The notes under the pieces: generated by a model
Told to the model about the DNA's origin: nothing
Seen by the model: only the letters and a program-made list of their open reading frames with translations
Databases searched by the model: none
In this document: positions 1-11,183 of the stretch, piece by piece
Layout: each line of letters begins with the position of its first letter
How positions within the stretch are numbered: the first letter of the stretch is position 1
Translations under genes and position numbers: made by a program
Assembly: GCA_946803715.1 (NCBI GenBank)
Contig: CAMPET010000003.1
Coordinates: 447,010 to 492,259 of the forward strand
DNA: 45,250 nt
Direction of reading: 5' to 3'
Origin: Beroe ovata
Taxonomy: Eukaryota > Ctenophora > Nuda > Beroida > Beroidae

Positions 1-206
1 CGACAGTATTTTCGTGTTACAGGAGTGAACATAAATATACGCGTTGAAAAGTGTCTTGCTATCATGGAACAGTACATTGCTCATATATTGATGCGATTTG
101 CGTCACAAAAATTTGACTCAAGCAGTACAGACACAACATTTCTAACAAGGACAGAAGGACGAATATTTCTTATTGCAACATTGAAACTGACCTCTAATTT
201 CTGCAG
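1..206 (+). other. 5' flank or intron of the CH-trihelix gene
   Basis: This stretch ends in a good acceptor (pyrimidine-rich run, then ctgcag) at 206, so it is probably the intron before the first exon seen. An ATG at 64 opens a frame, but that frame stops right after the acceptor and has no donor that would join the next exon in phase. I therefore do not call a first exon here; the true start probably lies upstream of the window. Confidence 0.5.
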
Positions 207-3200
207 GTGATAGCACCTCTGCCGCGGAGAAGTTGAAGAGTCCGACAGGGGCAGGGAGTCTGAAGACCACAGCAGCTGCCCTGACCACTGTGGTGGATGT
301 GGAGTATATCCCCCTGGTGGTGGACATGTGTTACTGGGTGGCAGAGATCAGTGAGACCAGTATCGAGATCGAGAACTTCATTGCTGTAAGTATACATAGA
401 GATTAGGGATGTTACTGACGGCAAAAATTTTTGGGAGCTTCTTTTTTTACACATTCATTGTACGGTGTACCATTGACTATAAAGGGTTTATGGAACAAGT
501 GATGATGATGATCATCAGACAGGCGTCAGAGCTGTATGAGACCCGCATAAGACTTTTAGCGCCTGACCGTAGAGGCATACCGATCTATGGCCACTGCTTG
601 ATTGATCATGCCGTAACCATTATTAACTATAATCCTCACAGTGTCTACAAGACGGTATTGTCCTCTGCAGACTAGCGAACACCCTCAACAAGATGAAGTG
701 TGAGAAGTTTGGGGAGACATTCAAACCGCTACACTTCAAGGGGAACATAGGAAACAGTGTCTTCTACGCGAGAATCAATATTGAGACTTTCATCAGGTAC
801 CTTTAGTGTGCATTGTGAATTGTGATGGTAATCTATGTGAGGCAGATTGATTGAAGCATGATTTTCATTCCGGATATCTATAACATGCGGTTTAAGGGTT
901 TAAATCCGTCCAGGTGGAGCAAGAGTTTCGGGGTCTCAGAGACCTGTACCGTGAGTGATCTAGTCGAGCTGAAGGATGTCATGCAGGCTCTGAACAACAT
1001 TAACAACGTTTCTAGGAAATGCGCAGACTGGGGCTTGCCCCATACCCGAGCAGTTGGTCTAGAGGTTTGACCTCACTATCATTGAGTTGATAGAAAATGA
1101 AATATTACGGGAGTTAAAGTTGTGTTTTTGCTCGTAGTTGCATTGATTCCCAATGTGTGGCATCTGGAACAAGTCCCGATAATAAGTTCCAATAACATGT
1201 GGGCACAACTCTCAGTTGAAACACAAAATGCGCTATCAAGATATCATTGGTCTATTCGACCCGGCATATGGGATGCCAAACATCGAGGAGAAAGCTGCCA
1301 AGGACGACTTCATAGACCTCATGAATGAGAGAGGTCTAGGCGTGCTCAGGTATTATTATTAGTGACACGCTTTATATTATTACAATTTGTGACGGTGATG
1401 GCAGGTATAACCGCTCGCCGGTGAGCAATGGGCAATTCCGTCAATTTAACTGCATAGTCCGTCTGCCACTCACCAACTCACCGTGTGCTTATCAGGAATG
1501 ACGCAGTCTTGACAGAACAATTGGGCTCCTGGAAGAAGAAGCTGGCGGGTAGGTTGGCGGGAAGTGATGTCCCCCCTCCAATACCCTCCCCTCGCCCCCC
1601 AACCCCGCCTGTTACTCCTCCAAAACCTGTCATGTGAGTCAATCACAAATGATACACAAAAACATCTAATCCAATTATTGAGAAGATGACGTAGAGCCTA
1701 GATTGTATAAGCTGTGGTTCTAACCAAGTTTGTATCAACCTTATCATTGAATATTGTGTAGTGTCAAAACAGCCGAGATTGTTGACACCTCAGCCGAACT
1801 AGAAAAGCCCAATATAGCGTAAGATACATCAAAGGCTGTACAATAAGATGGCCAAATCATTGATTTTGCCAGGGGGAAAATCATAGCATGGAAAACTAGA
1901 ATTCAGTGCTTCAGTGTATTTCAATGGGGTATATACTTCAAGTCATAAACTTCCTCAACTTCTAACATATGCAGTTTACATCATACATAGAAGATTGTAC
2001 AATGTAAGCTGTATATTACACAGTGTAAATTGTACAATCTCTTATGTATGATGTCCAGTCTCCACTGGGATTCAGCTGGATGACAGCTGGGGTTCTTTAC
2101 TTACCATGGGTTGGGCATCTACTCTGATAAGTGTCCAATAATCACACTGCAATGCAACATCTTGGGTTCCACTCTTTTGATTCTAAGCGGATCTTTATCA
2201 ATCATCATCCAATGATTTATCCTTGAATTGCTGATATCACATGCTGCCAATAATAAATGGGTGATTACGCTAAAACAGTTTACGCTAAGGAGTTGAAGAT
2301 ACTGAAATATTGCAATAATTTTGACAAAAGCTTTGACTGATTCAAGGTCATTGAAAAACGACCACACCATGGCCAATGTTCATTTGTCATTGATAATGGA
2401 TATGAAATTTTCTGATCACATTATTGGACTCAAAATTTGTGAAATGACAGGGAAGCAAAAATGGGACCATGGGATAATGAAGAGGTGTCGTACCTGATCT
2501 CGCTGTACAAGTATCAGATTGAGGAATTCGGGGACGATCACATAGATTTCCAGGTTTTCTGAAGAATTGAGTTCACAATGAGCAAGTGTGCCTCTGCATG
2601 TGTGTGTGTGTGTCTGTGCGTGTGTCTGTTCTAGGTGCGCGGTATATCAGTCCCTTGCTTACCTCCTCCATCTCCTTTGCCAGCTGCTGTCGAAGAATTA
2701 CACCCGGAAGTTTGCTCACCGGACACCACACCAGTGCTGGGACAAGATGTACCAGCTGATTGAGCGGTACAAGTGTGACAGGGCAGCTAACAGGTACAAT
2801 AGTATCCCAGCAGTAAAGAGGGCACCATGACATGCAAGTTACATATGACAGGTCACTAACACCTGTCATTGACAGCGTGATGTGACTGTTCTTTTCCAGG
2901 CTCTTCAAGCGGAAGGTGAGCTGTGGTCCCCACCACGACAAACTTCACATCTGCTTGGGTGACACTGACCTTACCAAACACCTGAACGCTGTGTATACCG
3001 GCATGGTCCATCCTAAGATACCGGCTATACCCACGTACATTGAAGGTAAGATTGATTTGGATATACTTTTCCAATTCCATGATACGCCAACGCCCTACCG
3101 CAGTACAGTTAATAATGTTGACATAATCCAACTTTTAGGTAATGTGACTGTGAGGATCATCTTATTTTTATCACGCTTTTTACTTTCTTACATGAAGCAG

Positions 3201-6200
3201 AAAAAAAGCAAAAAGTCCAATTTCCAGTCTCATATGCTAAATCCGGCAACATCTATTCTCCTACATTAGTACAATAGAGTATAGACTATGAAGGATGTTG
3301 AAACTTAGACAAGAATCCTGACATAAGAAGCACAATGAGATTAAATTGTTGGCTCTAATTTCTAAAAGATTCCTAACGAACTTTGTCTTCACATGGAATG
3401 AGCTAACTACCTTCAATTTGTGACATATTGGTCGATTACTTGCAATTGCATGCTTTTGATCTACTTCATTCGTGGCACATTTACGATAATCAGTCATTCA
3501 CGAAAAACTTATACTTGATTGCTAATAATAGGTATAAACTCTAATATTACTCGATTGATTGAACCGGAAGACTCTCAATTTTACTACCAAGTCATCCCAA
3601 CCTCGAAGCATAAATCATAAATGTGAATTCATAAATGATTATTTAGAATACAAAATTTATGACAATTTGGCATTCTAAATGCGGCGTGCTCAGTCAACTA
3701 AAATACTTTTCTGTCACAATACATGATAACATAATACCACAGGGTAATTTTCAGTAACATGAGTTATGATACTTGACTCATGATAGGCAAAGACTAACGT
3801 TGCTTCTTCATGTGCATGTCGCTGTACAATACTTTGAATCCCAACCTTTCCTTTAAGCCCTCTGTACTTGTGTACAATATTCAATCAATTGTATGGAATC
3901 TACATAGTTTTATTATCAATATTTACAACAGAATCAATAATTTCATCTTGTTTCTTGTAGTTAAGTGCGCGCACAGTGCACAGTGCATACTGCAAAGTGA
4001 CACTGTAATGATCCCCTATCGAGGATGGACCTACTACCTGGGTATGTTATGACATCATCATGACGCAAATTCAACATTCTCAACACTTGGAGTTACCATC
4101 GTCTTTCTATATGAGTCAAATACTTCGGTCCTCAAGAACTCGATACTGGCTAAGATTTGTCATCGATCCAGCTAAATAATCGTGTATCCTAGGTTGTCAT
4201 TTGAGTGATAAATGACCCATAACGTAGCTTGGGCCTGGGAGTATGGTTCACAGTCAATATCCATTGGACACCGAATGATTAATTCAAATAGAGCATGACT
4301 GTGGATTTCATGCTCACCCCAATATATCATTCAATAGTATTCTGCCCAAATTTGCAAGAAGGAAGTAAGTCAATTTGTGGCGATTTGGAGTATAATGGTG
4401 TGAGCGTTGAGGATATCATGCTCAGAGTGCTTGCATCATGATAGACATATTATTAGTGATTACCCTGCTTTAATTCGGAAATATTATTATCAATCGAGCT
4501 CTATCAAAAATATCTACAAATTTTCTCATGAGTTCCACTTCCATATGACTATGAGCGTGACCCTCTGTGATGAAATTGAATACAATGCATTATTCAAATC
4601 CGAAGAGGGAATCACAAAGCCAAATGACAGGTTTAGAAGAAGATCAACAGTTTGATGGGAGTACCACTCTCGGTACCAAATTTCACTCGATATCACCCAT
4701 ATATCATGGCATCTCTGATCCAGGGATGGAATACATTCCTCTTGGTTATTTAACATTACTAGGGCAGTGAGGGAGCCCTGTCCCTATTGTTCTCTCGCTC
4801 CATCTCCCCCTCCTCCCTATATATATCCAATATAACCACTAACAAGCTCATGCATCAAAAGTCAAGGAGCAAGGTCTCACACCCAGTCGTTGCTATATAC
4901 ACTCACTCTCATATTCATACTCCTCTCTCTTCCTCTCTCTCTCTCTCGGGATAGTGGAAAAAGACGTTAATAAGGTCATTAGCCTCGTAGCTGGACTTAG
5001 AGACGCCGCGGATCGAGAACCATTTATCCCATTATAACCAGAATCGCTCACGCAGGCCGTCACACAGAGAGCGAAATTGTGCTTTGCTTTGCAACACACG
5101 CACACGTGTATTTCAAATGAGTCTCTAATCATTGTTTAAATCTGAACTGTGAGTAGGTTATTGAACTTGATCTCGGAGAAAGACAATCATATTATAGTTG
5201 CACTTCAGTCTAATTTGCTTTGAGTTGCTGTCCCACTTCATATCAAATGGCGGTGATCGGTGTCCCACAATGAGGCCCATCATAGCAGCTGGATACACCA
5301 AGGACAAGGAAAGGAGGTCCTCCACAGAGATTCCACCCAGCCCCACACTATCAGCAAGGGGGGAGTCACCCCTCCTTCTGAGGGGGCATTCGCCGAGTAT
5401 ATGCTTCAGGAAACGATCGACCATCTTTAGTCGTAAGTTCACATCACATTTACTTACCCTGTGCTGAGCGATCATGTCCTAATGCGCGTGATTTGGGATA
5501 TGAACATCAATAAGAAATCATGTTCTTGCTTAGGAACACTTTTCTGGGACCGCTGTTGACCACTGTTGACTTGACGGTTGACTAGGACCACTTACTGGGA
5601 CCATTTCACTGGGGCAATATTGACACCGACAGTGACGAGTAGTAGTATTGGCAAGAGCTTTCTGCACCATATCATGAGCCCAGGAATTATGATGATGATA
5701 CTATTAGCCCCATATACTGGCCGGACCGAACTAGCATATGATTTTTCACTGCATCAGGCATCACTCCGAAGTTGGACAATATCTCACGGGGGACTAAATC
5801 AAAATTGGGGATTGTGTTGATCATCATGTTAAAAATGTTCTGCCCTTTTCTCATCAAAAATAAAATCCATTACCATATTGTGAACCAGAGAAACATTCTG
5901 GTTATGCCCATTGTCCAATGTACAAGAAGCTCCGCCCTACGGTTTGCATAATTACCAATTACGTACTTTGCTTGGCAAAGGAAGTCTACCAGCTGATATC
6001 ACTGTACCTACTGCATTGCATATTTCTGTTTTTCTTCACGACCAACAAGCACCGGTTTATGAATATTCAAAAACTCAGAAAGGAGTGCCCTGTAGCACTG
6101 GAAAGAACTGCAGTATTGTGATTGGGTATCCTATCATATCATACGATAAATTTGTTCCCTAGTCAATAACTACTCTTAGTCTTACTTTAGAGCACTATCA

Positions 6201-7279
6201 TGGTACTGATATGTAGGATATTCCTCCGATAGATAACAACCGCATTTTCTCTGCCCAGGTGACGCAGACGAAAAGACCAATGTTGAGAAATCGGGGAAGG
6301 AACAGATTGCTGAACAAAACGCACTACTGAAGAGTATAAAGTGGGTTCCATAGGAGTTGTTATTGGCACAATAATCGGATTAAGTGATCCTGTCCGACTG
6401 TGATCCGGGTTTTGGTCTGTTCATTTCATCTATATAGGTAATCGGAGGTTTTGCTATACTTACCAAATGTTAACAATAACATTATTTCAGTGACCAGCTG
6501 AATGCTATAAAGCAGCAAGTGGAGAGGAATGCCACAACAAACGCAGCGCTGCTAGTCCTCATGACACACGTGCTGAAAGGGTCGGAAGAGAATGGACCAG
6601 ATGGGGCAGACGGTGCGATCCTGATATCACCTCCTACGGTGAGCCCAGTTCCCCAGCCCCCTGATCTCATTCCAGGTTACCAAGGCGTGGGCAGCAGTTA
6701 TAACTCTGATGAGGACAACAAGGTGGTCTTATCGGCCAAGGGTAGATCTGCCAAGAAGAACAGGGCAAGACCAAAGCGAAGCACATCTACTCTTGCACTG
6801 GTAGAGACCTGAGACCTGGGCTAGCCAAGATAGTGCTAAACAGTAGTGCGCCTTCATGATGAGGCCCCATCATAGTTTCACAGCTGATGAGTCTGCAGAG
6901 TAGTTAGAGCCAGCTTTTCAGGGAAATTGTGTGATCATCATCGTAGAATCCGATTTGCCGGCAGTGCAACAGCAATCAAATTTAGTGGCTAAATGTACGC
7001 AAAGAAACATTAAACTTTTTAATTACCTAAATGATTGCCGAGGCTTCTGTAGTATTCAAACACATGATGGATCTTCGTGATAACATCTCCAAAAATCCGT
7101 CATTACTATGAACAGTTGCCGTCTCACTCTGAGGGTTAACTCCACGCATGTTACAGGTACAGGGAGGCTCGGCGGCGGTGGTGGAGGGTAATGGTGTGGG
7201 GGGCGGTGGTGGAGACAGTGATGCAAAGAGTATGAGCTCTGACATGGACATGTTTGACAAGAGGGCCGAACAGTGCTAA
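207..7279 (+). CDS. GAS2-type CH domain plus trihelix (Myb/SANT-like) protein, 5' partial
   Basis: Phase-consistent exons: 207-385, 671-796, 914-1064, 1216-1349, 1496-1633, 1762-1818, 2451-2553, 2651-2793, 2900-3045, 3961-4041, 5286-5432, 6259-6340, 6491-6638 (or to stop 6812), 7157-7279. Exons 1-3 encode a calponin-homology domain of the GAS2 type (LANTLNKMKCEKF, SVFYARINIETFIRWSKSFG), a fold that binds actin in that family. A Pro-rich linker follows (1560-1630). Exons 7-8 read as a trihelix domain: WDNEEVSYLISLYK, then HRTPHQCWDKMYQLIERYK, with the conserved W, RTP-QC and YK. The 3' exons give a helical, coiled-coil-like tail (EQNALLKSINDQLNAIKQQV). Exon 1 ends in phase 0 but exon 2 needs phase 2, so a small exon covering the usual LDNG-x-x-LC stretch is unplaced between 386 and 670. 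Exons 9-10 weakly recall a GAS2 GAR domain (DTVMIPYRGWTYYL), without certainty. Two adjacent genes are possible, since an ATG lies at 2463. Confidence 0.82.
1978..2054. repeat. Inverted repeat (MITE-like) in an intron
   Basis: Left arm 1978-2003 and right arm 2029-2054 are 26 bp each and complementary apart from two positions. A 25-base AT-rich loop lies between them. The repeat sits in the intron 1819-2450 of the CH-trihelix gene. It looks like a small non-autonomous foldback element; no clear target-site duplication was found. Confidence 0.75.
2598..2634. repeat. TG-rich microsatellite before an acceptor
   Basis: An interrupted (TG)n tract ends about 16 bases before the acceptor at 2650 that keeps the trihelix frame open. 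A competing acceptor (ttctag, 2635) lies directly after the tract but would shift the frame. Confidence 0.7.
3046..3960 (+). other. Intron without other features
   Basis: This intron runs from a GTAAGA donor to a strong acceptor (tttcttgtag). Apart from AT-rich sequence I see no gene or repeat in it. Confidence 0.6.
4042..5285 (+). other. Intron with a TC-rich tract
   Basis: This intron joins a phase-1 donor (GTATGT at 4042) to a phase-1 acceptor (atcatag at 5285). A CT-rich stretch lies at about 4915-4948. No other coding sequence is supported. Other acceptors nearby at 5197, 5208 and 5224 all break the frame, which is why 5286 was chosen. Confidence 0.55.
5433..6258 (+). other. Intron without other features
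   Basis: The intron runs from GTAAGT at 5433 to ctgcccag at 6258. Short open frames inside (for example 5911-6162) show no recognisable domain and no flanking splice signals in phase, so I see nothing functional here. Confidence 0.55.
6639..6812 (+). CDS. Alternative read-through 3' end of the CH-trihelix gene
   Basis: The exon starting at 6491 has a donor (ACG then GTGAGC) at 6639 but stays open past it for 57 more codons to a TGA at 6810-6812. The extension includes a basic Lys/Arg-rich stretch (KGRSAKKNRARPKR) that could act as a nuclear localisation signal. Splicing instead to 7157 gives a Gly/Asp-rich, acidic end. Both options are in frame, so the gene may make two C-termini that differ in charge. 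Confidence 0.6.
   Translation: MSPVPQPPDLIPGYQGVGSSYNSDEDNKVVLSAKGRSAKKNRARPKRSTSTLALVET
7157..7279 (+). CDS. Alternative terminal exon of the CH-trihelix gene
   Basis: An acceptor (atgttacag at 7156) opens a 41-codon frame in phase 0, matching the phase-0 donor at 6639. It codes a poly-Gly stretch followed by an acidic, Met/Ser-rich end (SDAKSMSSDMDMFDKRAEQC) and a TAA at 7277-7279. It is the last exon of the spliced isoform. Confidence 0.6.
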   Translation, partial: VQGGSAAVVEGNGVGGGGGDSDAKSMSSDMDMFDKRAEQC

Positions 7280-8625
7280 TATACGATCATCTGAACTTCA
7301 TTCAACAATACACAATGGACAATGGTCAGCGTTGACACGAGAATATTGGAACACGTGACAATTTTATTTGAGTGACATCAATAACTGCTTGTGTGTCTGA
7401 TGGTATCCTTGTTTTTGCGGTGCTTATGCTACAGGACGTGTTAACTTTGACTTGACACATGTATGATCTTTGAATGGTTCTCTACGTGGCTTCGAGTAGT
7501 TCTCTAAGTGATTTTGAGTGGTTCTCTAATTGTGGACTGTGGAGAATCAGAATATGAGACAAACGATATTTTCGAGGTCGCTGAAGAAATCGGTCATATT
7601 TTGTGGTCTATATTAATCAACTTTGCAGCTGTAGCTTACAATGGAAGTAGAAAGAAAATAGCAAAGATTGCAGCTTTTAGTTTTAGAAAAAAAGCACTCC
7701 AGTGCTAGAAAAAATGTATTTGATACAATATCTATTGGATAATTTTAGTAAGATATCTCCCTTCAAGTTCTAGAGCCGATCAAGGCTCAGTGTATAGAAA
7801 TTTCACATTATACAGTGCGGTCAGAACATCGCAGCACACTGGGGTGGTAAAACAAAATCATGAATCACGGTTTTGGCAATTAAATTGGGGATAATATTTA
7901 CAATGCTGTTGAAGTGCAAAGAAATCTGGATGAAAACCGAGAAAATGAGCCGACATGTGTCATGCCCGGAATATGGCTCTGCAGTATTTTACATCCACTG
8001 GTTTATAATCGTCTACTGGTATAAAAGTCTCCTTCCGTCATTTAATCATGATGATGTCTTTATTGATGCAAATTGCATCAAAATGGCTGTGTTGGTGTGC
8101 GAATTTCTCATTATCCTCGCTGCTGTCTATCATGCACTGTTACCAACTTAATAATGACCAGTGCTTCTCCCAACCCGCGTAGTGTCACATTTGTCCGATG
8201 ATTAACGACAAAGACCAAACTGTAGCTAACAGTCACAGACTAACTGTAGCTAACTGTCCTTTATGTAGAGATCATCAAACACGACACCATTCTTTTCACA
8301 GTACCTAGACGTGAATGGGGCGGTTTCGTTATTGGATACAAAATCGCCCAAAACACTATGATAGAGCGTGTAATTTCCCTCATAAACTCATATCAATAAG
8401 GTATGGGACTGATAAACTAAAATGACTTCCACGGACCACATATGCCATCCACTATTAATGATACGACAGATAACATCCCCTCACAGACAGCAGGCTTCCT
8501 AAACTGCAGGCTAGATATATAATTTACATACAAATTTCAAAGTACCGTGCAATATTTGAATAATCTAATACCTAATATTACCCCTAGTAGTAGTACGTCT
8601 ACATTCTACATTCTACATGACTCAC
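7280..8625. other. Intergenic region between convergent genes
   Basis: This lies between the 3' ends of the CH-trihelix gene (plus) and UBLCP1 (minus). It should hold both 3' UTRs and the small last exon of UBLCP1. Candidates for that exon on the minus strand follow acceptors near 8590 and 8495, but neither can be chosen from sequence alone. I see no other gene. Confidence 0.5.
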
Positions 8626-10595
8626 CTTTCCCATCTATCGTGGTTGAGTTTGGTGAAATCATCAACCTCCGCTATTAACATGAGATACCGGGTCAACTTG
8701 AGGAGTTCCTTGTCTGTTGCACGGTTCTGGTGTGCGTTCCGAAATGTCCTGATCTAGAGATGTAAGCGTGGTGTTATCCTGAGAGCATGCGCATAACCAA
8801 TAACCATTAATAATGGTTATTGGTTATGGCATTATCATGGTTATGGCATTATCATGTCTTGGCAACTGGCAATAACATCTTTGTCATCATGGCTGTTGGT
8901 ACTATTGGTATCACGCCAAAACACCGAAGTGCAAGATGATATACTGCTACGACATACCCTTAATCCGCTTTTAGGGGCCATCAGGAAGTTATGCCTCACG
9001 TCATCAAATATCACCGAATTCTTAGCAGAGAACTGAGGGAATTTGCCCCACAGAACACCGAGAGGTTTACACCTGAGTATAATAGTACACGTAACATACT
9101 CGTAACATATACGTAACAATTAACATATACGTACATATACGTAACATATACGTAACGGTAACATATACGTATCTTAACATATACGTAACGGTAACATATA
9201 CGTAGCATATACGTAACTGTAACATATACGTAACATATACGTAACATATACGTAACGGTAACATATACGTAACGGTAACATATAATAACATATACGTAAC
9301 ATATACGTAACGGTAACATACACAGAACGCACCTTACCACACGGCCCTTCTCGTCCTGTACTGTAATCATGGCACCATCATCCACCAACATTGCAATCTT
9401 GTAGTGTGGGTTACGCAGAGTACCCAACTCCTCCATCTTAGCCTCTATCCACTTCATGCTCGTAGCAGCTGGTCAGAAATGGGGTTTAGAAAAGTAAATT
9501 ATGAAATGGCCTTTCTGCTTTTAACTCCTATCGTACTATGCTAGGATCATGAAATAAATGAAGGTGCTCAAATGAGGGTTTCCATTCAACTGGAGCACTC
9601 ACACCAAATCACGATATCGTACTCAGCATAGACCACCGAGAGGAATTCGTGTAAGCCGGGTCTCATCAGCTCGTCTCCCCGTTCAGCACAGGACTTGTGA
9701 TCTGTGGGGGATGGTACTCAAGTCGGAGGGAAATTTCATCGCATTATGGTCTATGCGACCCCTATCAGTACGCAATACACATCAGTGTGAAATATGCGAA
9801 AGGGGCCATGCCATGATAACATTCTACTTTTTTAGAAGTAGAATTTAGATATTAACATTAGCACCCACCGAATAGGGTGTAGTCGATATCCAGAACAAGA
9901 AGTTTCTTTCCCTCCCTGAAATCGTGAAACTTCTTCTTGAGCTCGTACTTTTCAACACGGTTCGCCACTTTAGCAATGTTTTCCGGCCGTTCACTGATTT
10001 TCTTCATTTCCTCTTCCTCTAGCTCGAAATCGTCGATAACTTCAGGCAAGTTTTCGGGAACCGTCTGAGCCTGGATGATTGAGGTTTCAAGGTTTGAAGA
10101 TTCATGATCGAAAAGGTAGGTTTGTCATTTTCACTGCGTTCGCCAGTTCCAAAATTTCACATTCGCTATCTTCACATGCTGATGCAGCCAGAAACTGAAT
10201 AAGACTTTAGACTAGGCCCCTTTCAATCATTTCACCGGCAATAAGATATGATAGCATCATACCTCAGTGATGACTTCCTCCCTCGTTCCCATCATCATGA
10301 TCTTCTGATTGTTCTTCAGTTTCAAGTCCGTCAGTAGACATTCATCACCAGGTGGCTTACCTAGTAGTGTAAGGGTTAGTACTACTACCATAAGAGACGT
10401 ATAAGTTAAGTGCAAGCAAGACGCTGGTTATCTTCATTCAAAACCTTTTAAGGATATGCCACAGAGCTTCTGTCTGCTCGGTAGGACACCAGTCTGCTCC
10501 TTTATCAACTCTTTCAATTCCAATACCGATGTGGATAGAGGTATCTGTTCTATCGGGTATTCCGATCCACTCCATTTGATCTTTACTGTGATCAT
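8626..10595 (-). CDS. UBLCP1: Ubiquitin-like domain CTD phosphatase 1 (UBLCP1)
   Basis: Seven exons in transcript order: 10445-10595, 10263-10360, 9869-10070, 9603-9701, 9333-9468, 8958-9072, 8626-8753; all junctions are in phase. The start is the ATG at 10595. Residues 1-83 form the ubiquitin-like domain ([24 protein letters not shown]), which in the family docks on proteasome subunit RPN1. The HAD/FCP1-type phosphatase follows, with the DxDxT nucleophile motif at about residues 144-148 ([10 protein letters not shown]), then [41 protein letters not shown] and [11 protein letters not shown]. The enzyme dephosphorylates nuclear 26S proteasome and limits its assembly. About 310 residues are covered, close to full family length. 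The last donor (AG, GTGAGT at 8625) is phase 2 and the short final exon (after WER) is unplaced. The donor at 9332 was chosen because it alone keeps the frame to the next exon. Confidence 0.96.
8793..8855. repeat. Perfect palindrome followed by a 17-bp tandem duplication
   Basis: Arms 8793-8808 and 8812-8827 are perfect 16-bp inverted repeats around AAT. They run into two copies of a 17-bp unit (ggttatggcattatcat) ending near 8855. Both lie in the intron 8754-8957 of UBLCP1. Confidence 0.85.
9073..9332 (-). repeat. Minisatellite filling a UBLCP1 intron
   Basis: The intron between exons 9333-9468 and 8958-9072 consists almost wholly (about 9085-9320) of degenerate copies of a unit built on acatatacgtaac with an optional ggta spacer. 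Minus-strand reading frames through it stay open (Tyr/Val/Thr-rich), so failure to splice would not stop translation at once. Confidence 0.9.
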
Positions 10596-11183
10596 CGCTC
10601 CTTAGACACTACTTTATTCGATCATCATTCCTGGTCAATTGGGTAGTTAGCCGTTAGAATAAGGGGATTTGAACATTATTTCCAATTCCATGTCACAATT
10701 ACCAATGAATACCATATCCCAGAGATAGAATTCGAAATTACAAGGGGGTCATTGATCTTATGGTTGTATAGTTTTAAGGCAATTGAAAATAAAAATTTAG
10801 TCCCACAAAATAAGAAATATATCAATCAAATACAGGTTTATCGTCAATCGTCATCTTGATCCACTATACAGATACTCAATATAAATCAATCAATTCAATA
10901 ATATTTAAAGTAGATACAAGTATAAAATAAATGCTTTCAAACAAAGTAACCTTTCCATCATTTCTTCTTTCATAAAAATCTTCTAACATAATCTTATAAA
11001 AATCTACTATTAAAGTTGATAAGTTCATGGTTCATGGTTTGTCGAAATTGAGTGATTATTTCAGAGTTCTGACATAAAACTGAAAAACTCGGAATTGTTC
11101 CATATTCGGGGACAGAGCAGCTTTTTTTCTGAATTATCTGTCCAACGATCGATACTCGCAACTTTCTTCTCCCGGCTCCCACT
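10596..11183. other. Intergenic region, Rab 3' side and UBLCP1 5' side
   Basis: About 590 AT-rich bases separate the Rab stop from the UBLCP1 start, both on the minus strand. It must contain the Rab 3' UTR and the UBLCP1 promoter and 5' UTR. A TTTATT (AATAAA on the minus strand) near 10612 could be a polyadenylation signal but lies close to the UBLCP1 start. No TATA box or other element is clear. Confidence 0.45.

Noticed and set aside
2588-2650. Acceptor at 2635 (ttctag) for the trihelix exon
   Set aside because: It gives phase 0 in a frame that stops at once after the Pro-rich reading; 2651 keeps the clear trihelix sequence in frame.
9011-9457. 148-codon minus-strand frame
   Set aside because: Only its start is real UBLCP1 exon; the rest reads through the intronic minisatellite.
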